NCBI GenBank assembly: GCA_037178625.1
Contig: CM074134.1
Location: 248,001 to 312,000, forward strand
Reading direction: 5' to 3'
DNA: 64,000 nt
From: Skeletonema tropicum
Taxonomy: Eukaryota > Bacillariophyta > Thalassiosirophyceae > Thalassiosirales > Thalassiosiraceae
Both the position numbers and the translations under genes were made by a program. Below, in pieces: positions 1 through 11,219 of the stretch. A model generated the notes under the pieces. It made no database searches. It had not been told where the DNA came from and saw nothing but the letters and a program-made list of their open reading frames with translations. The first letter of the stretch is position 1, and the number at the start of each line of letters is the position of its first letter.

Positions 1-1019
1 ACAAATCGCTGCTGCAAATTCTCTGGTTCTTGTTCATCCACTTGATGAAGAATAGGACCTCCCCCTCTCGATTCATTACCACCTACAGCAACAGCAGTAG
101 ATGCTTCATTTACTTGGCTATTGGAACCACTACTATTTGTCCCTGATATCTGTGGTGCTGCTTCCATTTTGGCATCAGTCAGAGAATCTTGCTGATAAAC
201 AAGAGGGAGAGGCGGCCCATCATCTCCATCGGTTGCATCCTCTCCTAAATCAATCTGTGGTGGTTTTGATTCATCCTCAAATTCTGCAGAGTTGAATGGA
301 CGGGGGGGTGCGTTGTCATCATCTCCATCCTCGATCTGCTCCAACATCGCAGCCGGTGTTGACGACTGTGATGGATTCGAAGAGTTCGAGGCATGTTCAG
401 TCGATGCCACATGAACATCATCCTTCTCACGAAGTTCCATCCCAGCTACCTGTTGAGCCAAAGGCACCGGAGCTGCATCTTCGTCTACATTCTCGAGTCC
501 GCCCGGGAGCCATGTTGCTGCTGCTGCTGAAGTGAAGTTAGTCGATGTGGCTTGTTCAATCGATGCCACATCATCCTTCTCACGAAGTTCCATCCCAGCT
601 ACCTGTTGAATCAAAGGCACCGGAGCTGCATCTTCGTCTACATTCTCGAGTCCGCCCGGGAGCCATGTTGCTGCTGCTGCTGAAGTGAAGTTAGTCGATG
701 TGCCTTGTTCAATCGATGCCACATCATCCTTCTCACGAAGTTCCATCCCAGCTACCTGTTGAATCAAAGGCACCGGAGCTGCATCTTCGTCTACATTCTC
801 GAGTCCGCCCGGGAGCCATGTTGTTGCCGTTGAAGTGGAGTTAGTTGATGTGCCTCTAGTGACAGCAGCAGCTGCCCGAGACGAAGAGGAAGGTCGTGAG
901 CCGTCGGTGTTTTCAGAGGTGATGATTCCCTGCTCAATGTCGCCGCTGTCCTCCTCCGAATTAAATAACTCCGCAGTAGCGTTATTTGTAGCAATGTCAG
1001 TATTGTTGTCGTCTGCCAT
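1..1019 (-). CDS. BspA-like surface protein paralogue, N-terminal part (runs off left edge)
   Basis: The minus-strand frame starts with ATG at 1019 (MADDNNTDIATNN) and stays open to base 1, giving about 339 residues without a stop. The N-terminus is acidic and Ser/Thr-rich. It is followed by three copies of a 51-residue repeat and then a stretch (about bases 300-1, including FNSAEFEDESKP and PLPLVYQQDSLT) that is nearly identical to residues about 366-470 of the gene at 31422-34884. In that gene the stretch lies on the cytoplasmic side of a transmembrane helix that leads to extracellular BspA/DUF285 repeats, so the same architecture is expected beyond the left edge. What is seen: an open frame and paralogy. 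What is inferred: a membrane-anchored surface protein. The internal repeat differs completely between the two paralogues (51 versus 22 residues). Confidence 0.75.
   Translation of the reverse strand, partial: MADDNNTDIATNNATAELFNSEEDSGDIEQGIITSENTDGSRPSSSSRAAAAVTRGTSTNSTSTATTWLPGGLENVDEDAAPVPLIQQVAGMELREKDDVASIEQGTSTNFTSAAAATWLPGGLENVDEDAAPVPLIQQVAGMELREKDDVASIEQATSTNFTSAAAATWLPGGLENVDEDAAPVPLAQQVAGMELREKDDVHVASTEHASNSSNPSQSSTPAAMLEQIEDGDDDNAPPRPFNSAEFEDESKPPQIDLGEDATDGDDGPPLPLVYQQDSLTDAKMEAAPQISGTNSSGSNSQVNEASTAVAVGGNESRGGGPILHQVDEQEPENLQQRF
396..855 (-). repeat. In-frame tandem repeat, 153-bp unit (51 aa), three copies
   Basis: The motif beginning TCCTTCTCACGAAG recurs at 421, 574 and 727, exactly 153 bases apart. 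Each unit encodes 51 residues containing WLPGGLENVDEDAAP and GMELREKDD. The copy nearest 420 carries an Ala in place of Ile in the QQ-containing segment and diverges afterwards. The period is a multiple of three, so copy-number change keeps the frame. Confidence 0.9.
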
Positions 1020-3227
1020 TCTTCTTTGCTATGGATAATATTTAGTGCATTTAGTGCAAGGTGTTGATGAATGCTTTTGCCAACTAACAACTGGCGGCAG
1101 TAGAACTCGCGGCAGCTGTTACACGGGTAAAAATCCAAATCAAGCCGGCGGACAAATCTGTTACATTTAGGAATTAGTATGGTTCTACATACGGGATCAC
1201 CCCTCCTGCAGCAAGCCGCTCAGATCAGAGTGGCCGCGACACAACATCAAAATATCACACGACACACGCTAGAGGCGAGCCACAGCGACAGCGGAATCGA
1301 ACAACAGCCACATTACTATTAGGGCGGGTCCCGCTCTGCATTCTCACCTTGCTTCTCTACCAGATAAAAAGAGAACATTGCTTCTTATTTAGGCCATTTT
1401 TTGAAAACGGTCTTACTTTTGTACCGTTTTGGTAAAGCTCTTGACAATATGTTTCTACGTGAGAGACAAAACGGTACTCCCTCTGTCCCAAAAAATGAGC
1501 TTTTTGAGGATTTTTGATTTAAAATATATAGTAGAAATTTGGTCAATTTTCGTCCAAAAAATGCTATCGCACTTCGTTTGAAAGCTTATTTCACGCCGGT
1601 TACGATTATATGGAGGTTGGAGGTTGTTAAGCGAGTATTTTTAGTGATATCATGACAAAAGGCGTTAAAATAACCTTAAACATAACACTGATGTGAAACT
1701 GAAGAGGCCTCTCGGACACTTGTGTACGACCTCACGTAGGAATAAGTACGTCAAATAGCTCATTTTTTATTCCGAACCCGTCCTTCCCTTCTGCAGCTAA
1801 GTATGGGTGGTGACGCTGGTTAAATATCTACTAACAAAACGAATTTTGGAAAATCGCCTTGATACTTCCCAGACAGCTTCAGTATTTTACGCAGCAGCTC
1901 AAGCTTCGTGAATGACTTTCTTTCTTCTTCTCGGCATCTCAGTCTCATCAGACTCTTTGACTGTCCAATCTCCAATCTCTCTGTACTGTTCCACTTGGCC
2001 GCTTCAGCTCGGGCGGGGGGAAGAACGAGGGCGTAAGGGGGCGGGGGAAGAAAGGGGAAAGAAAGCGAGCGGAGCGAGCATCACGTGATCACATCGTGAT
2101 GAGGCCGAAGGCCGCACAACCTCACGAGGGAGAGAGGAAGGATTACTCACGCTGCAATTGTATGATGTATTAGCATTGGCAAAGAAGAGCGGCTCTAGAC
2201 TCTGTAGCCTCCTCACTAGATATGGCAGCACAGTAGATGGAATGTGGCGGGTGCTGAAGGGGTTGGTCTCCCAGTAGAAGTCTATTCACGCTGTACACGT
2301 TTCATATCACGCTCTTCACGTCTTACTACCTCATGTAGCAAGTCAATCATAGGCTGCAACCGAGTAAGGTGGTGCCAATACAACATCTGATGCATTAAGA
2401 AGCGTTGCTCTGGCGTGTTTCAAATAGCTCATTGCTCTACATACTCATTTTTTGCGTGCTCAAGCACAAGCAGATTGCTTCTTGTTTATACGATACAATG
2501 ATGCCTTCGGCTTTTGACAAGAAATAAATATTTGTGTGCGTAATGAAAACAACCCTGCGTAAATGTTGTAATTTGCTTCGAATATCAGTAGATTGTTGTA
2601 TTTTGGCAAGTGCCGAAGTAAATTGATCGTTTGCGTTTGATTTTATGAGACTTTGATGCTCAGCTGTCCGCAGCAAGTGTGGTACAAATCACCCAATTCA
2701 ATAGTTGATATTGTATTTAATTACATTACGTCTCACTACATCCACGTCCATTATAGCATTGGAATTTATGCGATGGGACCGACTTTCTTATTTGTCTAGA
2801 GAGGATTCGATTGTCCGAGTATTGTACGACAAGGGGTTGCATATTGATACGATCGCATCGTTCCAAATGTCATCACGTTGCAGCGATGATGCAAAAAGAG
2901 ATCTTAAATTGTCTGGTATACCGTGTAGCGGTAGGCGCATACTATTGCAAGCGGTAGGAACCTTTCTTGACAGATGGTAGAAGATAATTAAGATAAATAT
3001 GATGATGTCGAGGTGGTAGCAGTTTGACTCCGATGATACATTGATGAACTTCAATCTCGCCATGGCCAAAGGCCACATCCGCTCGTATGATTCATTGTTA
3101 TCGTTTGCGTCGAAGCTGCGAAAGAAATTATGGACTGGATGGTTCCACCACTTTGCGTTGTTGCCGCTTTATTTCTGTATTTTTCCTGATGGCATCGATT
3201 TGCGTGAGAGCCATTTGCTCCTCCTCC
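1020..3227. other. Non-coding stretch, no recognisable gene
   Basis: Only short, compositionally unconvincing ORFs occur here. Bases 1020-1140 are the upstream region of the minus-strand gene and hold a 27-bp sequence (1062-1088) that also occurs in the hairpin repeats near 28.6 kb. A candidate small inverted-repeat element lies at 1475-1790. A purine-rich GA stretch at 2011-2150 is low complexity. Confidence 0.6.
1475..1790. mobile_element. Candidate Stowaway-like MITE remnant
   Basis: The left end reads TACTCCCTCTGTCCC followed by AAAAAATGAGCT (1475-1502). This matches the usual start of Stowaway/mariner-type MITEs (TA then CTCCCTC..GTCCC). The right side holds the inverted core AGCTCATTTTTT at 1757-1768, but the outermost right terminus is not a clean inverted copy. 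Either the right end has decayed or the resemblance is partly chance. Confidence 0.25.
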
Positions 3228-3498
3228 TGTCACAAGCAAATAGGACCGGTATTGATTGTGCAACTAGAGCCAGAAGAGACCACTAGGAACACGGATATCA
3301 TGGTGACTAAGCTTAAGAGCTAAAGAAGAAGAGTGGGCTATTCCCAAAGGTGATGAAGGAGCACCAACGTGCGACGCCATCTTGTGTGAGAGGATCAATC
3401 ACGGGTTCTTACCGTGGTTGCTACTTGACATGTGTGAACAGGAAGAATGACTGTCGTAACGGTATTGGAATACCGGAAGAGAGTCATTCCCTGTGACA
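3228..3498 (+). repeat. Dispersed repeat copy 1, TGTCACA...TGTGACA ends
   Basis: This 271-bp segment is nearly identical, in the same orientation, to 8281-8546 (266 bp). Both begin TGTCACAAGCAAATAGG and end CCTGTGACA, so the termini are a 7-bp inverted repeat. The main difference is a 5-bp indel near 3327. No target duplication is visible at either copy. It could be a solo LTR (TG...CA ends), a MITE, or one of two LTRs flanking the decayed 4.8 kb between them. Confidence 0.8.
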
Positions 3499-6400
3499 TT
3501 CTCCCCCGAACTAGTGTGAACCAAAAACGAGCTATCAAGACTGGAAAACCCATGGTAAACCATCCGGATAAAAAACCAGTCTATCAGATAGAGACCAAAA
3601 CCCAACGTGGGGAAAAAGACCTCCAGGCAATGTCAATTTCGATCGAATCAAGGACGTAAGTTCTTTTGTGATATTAGAGCAACCAAATGTACCTTCCTTG
3701 ACATCGGTTGTGTGTGCATAGGATTTGGCCAAGACGTCGTTGTGCAACGCTTTCAGTTTCCATTTCCAATTCAAATAATTTCCGTATACACACCCCCTGT
3801 ACTCCTCAATACTATGGGGTCTTTTATCAATCGTTGTAGCGCTCACTAGACTAAACTAACTGAGGCTCGTTTTTGTATCGTACAGTTCCTTTCGTGTCAA
3901 CTTCAGTCGCTCTAAGAGAGACCTTCGTTGGAGTCTCTGCACTCGGCAGATTTCAGACTTTAGAAGCGGCTAGATCAAAGCCTACGAACCAAATCAGTAT
4001 TTGGGATCGCGACGCTTCGAAGAGTTTTCGAGCGTTAGGAACTATCCACCAATTTCTTTCGGCAGCGGCCATCCTGGCGACCAGAGTAACAAGTGTCTAT
4101 CTTGGACAACGCTTTACTGGCTTCGCAAGGGCTGCGTTAAACGGTGTGGTACGAAGAGACCAGATTGTCTTCCGGCTGCATTCGGATTTGACGATCAGGC
4201 TGCATCAACAGATTCACAACTGACTCTGTTTCTGCGGCAGCAGTACTGCGATGGGTGCATAGTAACAAGTACACATTGCACTCCGTCCAGAGAGGCCTGT
4301 ACCATCTCTGTATTCTTGAATATCGTGACTTACGTATTGGAAAGGTATCCATGGCTTCCTTGACAGATTGTGCATTCTCACATCTGCATAAAACGATTTA
4401 ATCAAGTCTTGAAGAACAGGTAGGGAGTCCGCTTCAACTTCAAGTTGAACTTGAAGTGTGAGAAGAGTCACTCTACATATCTCGCGGATAATCACCATCA
4501 TCCCGCTTAAATCTTTGGTAGTGGGTAGTGGGGAAGTCATCCACTATTGAACGAACCGTGGAAGGTCGATCATAGTTTCACACTGAATAATAGCAATTTG
4601 ATTGTTGCAGAGAGGTAAGCGCATCCTAGCTTCCTGCTCAGCCTTTTTGGCACCTACACCTAGATCCAATCGAATATCGAGAGATCAGGCTAGGGCAACA
4701 ACAACTGCATGAACACTTGCATAACTTCCTGATAAATAATTGTACTTGCGTTAGTACCTCGTTGATGTAAATTGCGTTCGTACGATCCATCGGCCTGAGG
4801 CACGAACGGTCGTGATATACCAAATCCCCTTTAGCAAAGGTCGTGGATATTGGATTGAAGAGCGCCGGAATCACCACAGAGGTATCTCCTTTTGCATCGT
4901 TGCATAGGCTCTGCATACATCATCTCTGTCGAAGATCATTAGAATATTTCTCGATCCCATTAGAATGTTGCGGCAGGTCCAGGAACATACGTAGCTAGCT
5001 TTGCTTCATCAACGTTTATATCAGAACACTATCTTCTACTTCCATGTCGTGTGTGACTATGCGCAGTCACAAGAGCTTACCATTTGTCTTCGTCATCTTT
5101 AGATCAGCCACTCAAAGAGCTGCTGTCTTCCCAAGTCTGCATTATAACAGCGCACTCCAATGAGCTGCTGTCGGTACCTCTTCCTTTGTAGGTGTGGCAT
5201 GTGTCGTGAAGGATGACGCTGTCAAACGCTGGTAATGTATGTACTACTTTCCTTTACGCTGAAGCATCACACCCTCGACCACTGAGGATCTCAACTGAGG
5301 CAGCGCAGCCTCGCTAGCACTAGCCCCGTCGCAGTCGTAATATCTTCCCCTTGCAATTAGTTTGAGGTTGATTTGATAAATATGAGTAGAGATTGTCTCC
5401 CGGAGGGTATGGCGGCCCTCGCCCTGTCTTTAGACCGGAAGAACTCCAGGCACAAATGCCGAGAGGAGGTGATAGCACATTACTCACCCGCACTCCGACA
5501 CGCGCCCTTGAACTTCTTTTCGAAGTTCAAGCTTCATCACTTCATCTCCTGTTGTGCACCACGACAGATGCCAGTCGATGAGTGTCTTCAAGAATCGATA
5601 CTCCCCCAAGCCTTGCGCTTGAATGAAGTAAGCTCAGCCAAAATGCCGATCAACTCTGAATTTGGAAACGCCTTAGACATGCATCTAGTCGCTGGCGATT
5701 GATCATGGGAACGCTTCCTTGTTTGGTCAGCATCCCTCCTCCCCGTACCATATTGACCGAATTTCGAGGAGGCCCCACATTTGCCACTAAAAGCAGCGGA
5801 GCAGATCTATTGGTAGTCTTGGTACAACACACAAGAACTAAGATGGCAACCACCATCGTCGAAAGAACAATTTCCAGATGGTGTATCCAAGTGTTAGTCA
5901 CTTCCTGGGCATGGTAAGTGTCTTTTGCAGCATTTACTTGGAAGCCTCGAGAACTGCCTTGAGCACGCTTCTCTCTTATTTGATCATTATTACCTGCGTT
6001 GTGTACACCAAACAACAGGTCGTTCCGATAGAGTTAAACACTTTCTCATCATGTATTACAACATTTCAGTAGAAGATGTCCGGGTGCAAGTGTAGCTCCC
6101 TCGATGGCCTGCTCTGTACTGAACCCTCCATGACGCAGGCTTGGCGAGCTCTGTCCCATCTGAGTATCCAATAATCAGGTCACCGAACTATGAACGAAAT
6201 TTACCATCAGCCGATGAATGTCTCAAGTGCATTGGAAGAAGGTGAACCTCCCGAAACACGGTGAGCAGTCGGCTACGGATCTCAGCCACTCTCGGACTGT
6301 AGGACGAGCATTGAGCAAGCAGCCAGCTTTCTCGCAAGTCCTCCACTAGTTGTCTTCAACAACAGCGGTTTAGAAGGACGATGTCTTGTAGTTATCATCT

Positions 6401-8280
6401 CGTTGTGCTGGTATGCGCCTGTTTGCGACCCTGCCTTGATTTCCGCATGTGCTTTTCCACTTGCTCGAGCAATCCTTGAACGTCCTCTCCTTCACGTGAG
6501 AAGTACATCCAGCAAGGATAGTTAAGTCGGATGCATCGAGGTGTGTGCAGGTTCCTTTTGAACACCGTAGGTAATCTGCAGCAGCATGGTTCCAACCACA
6601 ATCATATTCGCCGACGCGAGATTGCGTTGTGAAAGCAGTCTTCCTTTTCTAGGCATGACCACCGTATTAGTATTGATAGAGTAGTCTCTCCTACGAGACC
6701 CACCACTCCGGATAATGTTTGAATTTGAGCTTGCGCAAGAGATTCCTTTCGACTGTCGCGTGTAAACAAGACAGAGAATCAAGGTACGAGATTCGGGACT
6801 CGGGACACTTGCCATGGACACAAAGTACCAAGGAAGTCCCCTTCCCTTCAGACTAACATCTGAATTGCTCATTAGTATTTTGGAAGATCTCTTTGGTGGA
6901 AGAAACGGCACACCAAAGGATATAATCCGATATCTAGGAGAAGCAGAGTAGACAATCGTTACTCCCCCCATGACCTTGTCTTCTGAAATATGTTAGGCAT
7001 GATTGCCACGTTGGCCAACCACCTTTAGAGAACATGGACAATCCATGGCTGCCACAGCGGCACAGACCATTTTGGTTTGGTAATTTCAGTTCAGATTGCT
7101 CTTGAATTGTTTCTCTCATTCCTCCTCCTCCCACAATGCAAGCAAGAGGCTGGTCATCCTAGATGCACCAGTGAATAAGGATGAATTTACGCTAAATAGT
7201 TCGTCGCTGGATAGAAATGACTTGAACAGTACGCTGTGCGTAACTGAATAGACATGACCTTTCTTTGAACAGCACGCTGTGCGCAACTGAATAGACTTGA
7301 TCTTTCTTTAACCAGGGCGTCGCTGCACATGTTGAATCAACAGGGACAAATAAAGGGACAAATAAACACGATTTGCTTTCACAGCAATATAATTTTTATT
7401 AATTAGGGTAGGTGGTTCAATTGCACGTTCGACTTCGCCCAGTGGGGTATAATCGTCTCGTCATCCTGAGGTACTCGCTTGAGCAAGGCGTAGACTACCT
7501 CGGCAACACTGTGTAATAACCAACAATCCATCAAGGCTAAGCGGCTGCGACAATCACAATCTGTACAGAATGCGTCGACAAACATGCTCTCAATAGCTCC
7601 AGCTACATGCACTATCATGCTGTAAAGATCAAAACTCTCCACACCTTCTCAGAGGTAGACAAGAGAGTGCGTATTTTCCCAATTGCGACCAGCGTCTTAT
7701 AAGGAATAAATACTTCTAAGTCTGCTAACTATATCCGCAAACTCTGATGTTGTGAGGGTATCATCTCGCCTAACAGCAGATGACTCTCGATATGTGAGGG
7801 TTGGATGAGAGAACACTTCTCCCCCCACACGTAATTCTAATCGTAGTCCATCGCTCAACAGCTGATGTCCTTTGGATTTAGATGACCGTAGTCTTTTTAT
7901 TGGAATGAAATTCCTTATTGTGATGAGCTGTGCCACGGTGCATTCTCGCCATGGGCACTTCCTCTACATGAGGGGAATCGAAATTCTTTTCTCACCTCCG
8001 ATGCACTTCTGTCAACGTCGAAACACACTTCTATCGCACGCCGTCACATCTCCATGTTAGCACGAAACGCCGAGCGTTCATCGCACATCCATGTGTTGAC
8101 GAAATGGATCTTCTAGAAGCCAATCGATTTTGTTGTACTAGCTCACGGTTCACAAACCCACCAACGTGGATATGCGCTGAATAATATTAATTTTTTCTTC
8201 TCAAAGGTCGATCTTTCCCGACCGATGAAGGATTCTTTTGCTTTGCACCCAGTAAACTGGATGGAAATATTTATAAATAA
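3499..8280. other. Repeat-flanked interval without a confident gene
   Basis: The interval lies between two direct copies of the TGTCACA repeat. It holds many overlapping short ORFs, none above about 150 codons. Some minus-strand stretches (4214-4540, 4638-4916, 6522-6971) read like protein but match no family I know and are broken by stops. The pattern is compatible with an old decayed element or gene. I saw no reverse transcriptase, integrase or transposase motif. Confidence 0.4.
7222..7307. repeat. Two-copy 43-bp tandem repeat
   Basis: TTGAACAG(T/C)ACGCTGTGCG followed by AACTGAATAGAC occurs at 7222 and again at 7265, with two to four mismatches per unit. No coding role is visible. Confidence 0.75.
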
Positions 8281-8546
8281 TGTCACAAGCAAATAGGACC
8301 GGTATTGATTGTGCAACTAGAGCCAGAAGAGACCACTAGGAACACGGATATCATGGTGACTAAGCTTAAGAGCTAAAGAAGTGGGCTATTCCCAAAGGTG
8401 ATGAAGGAGCACCAACGTGCGACGTCATCTTGTGTGAGAGGATCAATCACGGGTTCTCACCGTGGTTGCTATTTGACACGTGTGAACAGGAAGAATGACT
8501 GTCATAACGGTATTGGGATACCAGAAGAGAGTCATATCCTGTGACA
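8281..8546 (+). repeat. Dispersed repeat copy 2, TGTCACA...TGTGACA ends
   Basis: This is the second copy of the element at 3228-3498, 266 bp long. Its right boundary at 8546 falls inside the minus-strand ORF 8447-9037: upstream of it (8547-9037) the ORF is unique sequence, downstream the frame reads into the repeat and stops at 8447. This suggests the repeat inserted into, or truncated, that ORF. Confidence 0.8.
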
Positions 8547-9037
8547 AGATTACCCGGAAATGGAAGAGTTTTAGTCAAACCACATGCACGTCCAATATCA
8601 AGGGGTACTCTGAATTTGAACTGTTTCTTCAAACCATCAGGCGTTGCTTGAATACATTCACGAATCTTTTCAGGATAATGAATGAGGGCAACAAAGAGTT
8701 CATTTTTGCCATCTAATGCACGTTTACTGGCGCTGCCCTCCTCTCCATATCCATGCAAATGATGGAAGTGGTTCTTTCGGCATGCATTAGCGTGATCCTT
8801 CGTTGCTGTAGATTTCTCTCCCTGTTTCGGTTTATTTGGTAGCCTCACATATGGAAAGTATTGACGTGCGTCGATGCTCGCAAGTATCCACATTAGTTGG
8901 CGACAAAGTGGTGAACTGCAGATGCAGTTTCTGATTGTTAATTTAGTTACAGGGTGAATGCCCCCTTCTCTTTTACCCGGTGACAAAGAGGAGATAAGAT
9001 TGCCGTCCTTGTCAACCTTTGGCATCACAATGTCCAT
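8447..9037 (-). CDS. Hypothetical protein, 3' end replaced by a repeat
   Basis: This 196-residue ORF starts at ATG 9037 (MDIVMPKVDKDGNL). Residues about 36-100 hold a possible metal-binding arrangement: CIC, then PLC, a YFPYVRLP stretch, and a His-rich part (HFHHLHGYG). Such Cys/His clusters are common at the N-terminus of transposon-encoded DNA-binding proteins, but I cannot assign a family. From about residue 164 the frame enters the 266-bp repeat, so the last ~33 residues are not native. The ORF is probably a truncated remnant of a longer gene. Alternative: a chance ORF. Its length and composition make coding ancestry somewhat more likely. Confidence 0.35.
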   Translation of the reverse strand: MDIVMPKVDKDGNLISSLSPGKREGGIHPVTKLTIRNCICSSPLCRQLMWILASIDARQYFPYVRLPNKPKQGEKSTATKDHANACRKNHFHHLHGYGEEGSASKRALDGKNELFVALIHYPEKIRECIQATPDGLKKQFKFRVPLDIGRACGLTKTLPFPGNLVTGYDSLLVSQYRYDSHSSCSHVSNSNHGENP

Positions 9038-10377
9038 AGTTGTTCTTCTTTGTCGGCGGAGATGTCAAAATGGTGTCAATTCGCGTATGTCGCAGTAATG
9101 CGTAAATTCCGTAGTAGGCGTTACAGCTATGAACTGGGCGATGGCAGAATGAGAATCTACGTGAAAATTGGGTCTAGAGGAAGTGTATTGGGGTATTAAT
9201 TGATTTATTATTGGCGTTGATGTATTGGTGAGAAGTCGGGACCATTGATGCCGGCGGCTCTGGAGTTGTGTGCGGATGAAGAAAAAAATCTGCTTTTTTG
9301 CGCCGAGGCAGAATTTTACCATTTTTGAGGGTCTTGCACGAGCTTTATGGCGTAACCTATTGGCCACATAACCGCGGATATTTTGGCCTCTTTTTGGCAG
9401 CAATCGGATATGGATCGGATATAAAATATCCGATGTTTATTTGTGACTACAGCATCAATTTCTCTAGCCCAGTAATCATTACCAATTGATTGAACAGGCT
9501 TCTAAAGTATTCTGATCTTCATAGTTTGCATGAATATCATCTTTAAATTAATTGTTACAATGAATAAATGCCCTACACCTCGGCAATTCAACAAGATAAA
9601 TCCTTCCCGAGTTGCTTTTTTTGCTGAACCTGCCACTGTCCATGCCGTCATGAGAAACAAGACTTAGCAACACTCTTGTGCTTTTATTATATCATAAACA
9701 AGCGTAATGACAAGCAGCAACAACTCATGAGCATCTTGACGACGATAGATACGATATGGTAGAATGTTGTGATGCCAGCCAGCCCGCACTGGACCTCTCA
9801 GACCAGCTACGACATTGTAGCATGCAACCTTGCCCTCTCTCCAATTGGTATCTCGTAGTTGCACGAGCTTTTTCGTCTCCAAGATGGTTCGTGCTGTGAG
9901 CTCTGACTTATCTAGATACAAGCTCTGTCTCGTCTTCTCGCTCTGGATTAGCATATACAATCGTAGGGCTCACGTGGGTTCTAGGGGGCTGCCCCGGGAA
10001 ATTGAACTATATTAAGACCCGTTACATACTACAATTTTGCTTGTATTTTGCCTTGTATTTTGCCCTGTATTAGGCGATTTTTTTGGCGACGTGTAACACT
10101 TTGTTACACCCTGTTAAAAATACCAAGAAATACAAGCGAATACCAGAGCGTGGTCGCCACCTCGCGTTGGGATCCATGAGAAGAGGCCTGCAAGAAATGG
10201 TCAATATTGGGAGTCCTGACTACTTCAACTCTGATCGGAACTCAAGTTTGCGTCGAAGAAGAAGCGGTTTCTCCGGTAGTAGGGTTTTTGATGAGAACCG
10301 AACCCCGAGAGATTGGGCTTGATCATCGAGAGAACTGGAGAGACCCGAACTCCAAGTTCGGTAGGGCTATCGATGAT
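9038..10377. other. Non-coding stretch left of the Copia element
   Basis: No convincing gene. A GC-balanced minus ORF at 9664-9960 has no recognisable motif. Bases 10015-10040 (AGACCCGTTACATACTACAA...) match, inverted, the sequence at 23190-23215. Around 10040-10160 there are repeated TTG(C/G)TTGTATTTTGCC-like motifs and, on the other strand, AAATACCAAG/ATACAAGCG motifs, which look like the ends of a small repeat family. Confidence 0.5.
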
Positions 10378-10620
10378 TGTTAGAATAGACGATGTAGGAG
10401 TTTGTCCCAGCGGTAGTCATACCGGGACCGCTTACTCCTTACTTGGCTTGTTCTAGCTCGACTCTCGACGGCACGTCGACCAACGCTCTTGTCCGCCCGA
10501 ATACACAATAGAAGTAAATAGTAAAACCCCCTTTACTGTGTGGTGTTGTTCCATATAACGTACGTCCTTAGACGGTTGGAACGGCATCCACTAAACACTT
10601 CTATTACCGTAATTGTAACA
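10378..10620 (+). repeat. Copia 5' LTR
   Basis: This 243-bp segment starts TGTTAGAATAGACGATG and ends CCGTAATTGTAACA. Preceded by the target-site copy ATGAT. Contains the promoter and 5' part of the element transcript by analogy with other LTR elements. Confidence 0.95.
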
Positions 10621-10658
10621 GTTCATCAGACGGTTCTACGGCTGCAATTTTGTCTACA

Positions 10659-11219
10659 ATGGCAAACGACAATATATCATCCGTTGACGGGTCCGCAACA
10701 TCCGACGCAGAGATACTCAAGCAACTAGTTAAGAAAAATGTCAAAGCCACCAAAGCCCTCGTGAGCAAGTTGGAGGAATTGACTACTACGTTGTCTACGG
10801 GTCTCTCTACTTTGTCAGATACTTTGAAAGACGTTGGATCTCTTGATTCTGTGGTGACATCTTGTGATGGGATTGCTGCGCAATTGACTGCCATCAATTC
10901 TTTTTACACTCAATCTGGCCAGACTTGGAAGTCCTGCCCCGGCGATCTCGCAAAGATTGCTACCGCCATGGACACTTCCTCGTCGGCCTCAACGAAGATG
11001 TCTTCGGCAACGAATCCTCATTCACGCCCTATTAACTTAGCAACCACAACAGGAGTGAAGGGATGGCTAGCAGGCGTTGATTTGCCCGCTCATATTCCAG
11101 TCGATATCCACGTTGGTCCTGAAGCTAAAGCCCTATTCAGAGTGCTCCTTGAGCATCTGGACGTTTGTGGGTTTGGCAGTCTCCTCCGGTCAATTTGTCA
11201 ACTTTGTGCTCGCAGCTAG
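10659..11219 (+). pseudogene. Copia gag, N-terminal portion
   Basis: The ORF opens at ATG 10659 (MANDNISSVDGS), 38 bases after the 5' LTR. It encodes about 186 residues with a helical Leu/Lys/Thr-rich N-terminus and a capsid-like part (HIPVDIHVGPEAKALF). It stops with TAG at 11217-11219, after which the same frame shows further protein-like segments broken by stops, for example near 11269-11330 and 11574-11655. No CCHC zinc knuckle could be found in the decayed part. I therefore read it as the surviving start of a disrupted gag-pol polyprotein. Confidence 0.75.

Noticed and set aside
5650..6015. 121-codon minus ORF with a hydrophobic stretch
   Set aside because: No family recognised, surrounded by stops, in a decayed interval. 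Not enough to call a gene.
6522..6971. 149-codon minus ORF
   Set aside because: Reads somewhat protein-like, but shows no motif, and neighbouring sequence does not continue it. Could be an old element fragment.
3228..8546. Full LTR retrotransposon
   Set aside because: The paired repeats invite it, but no retroelement domain, polypurine tract, primer site or target duplication was found.
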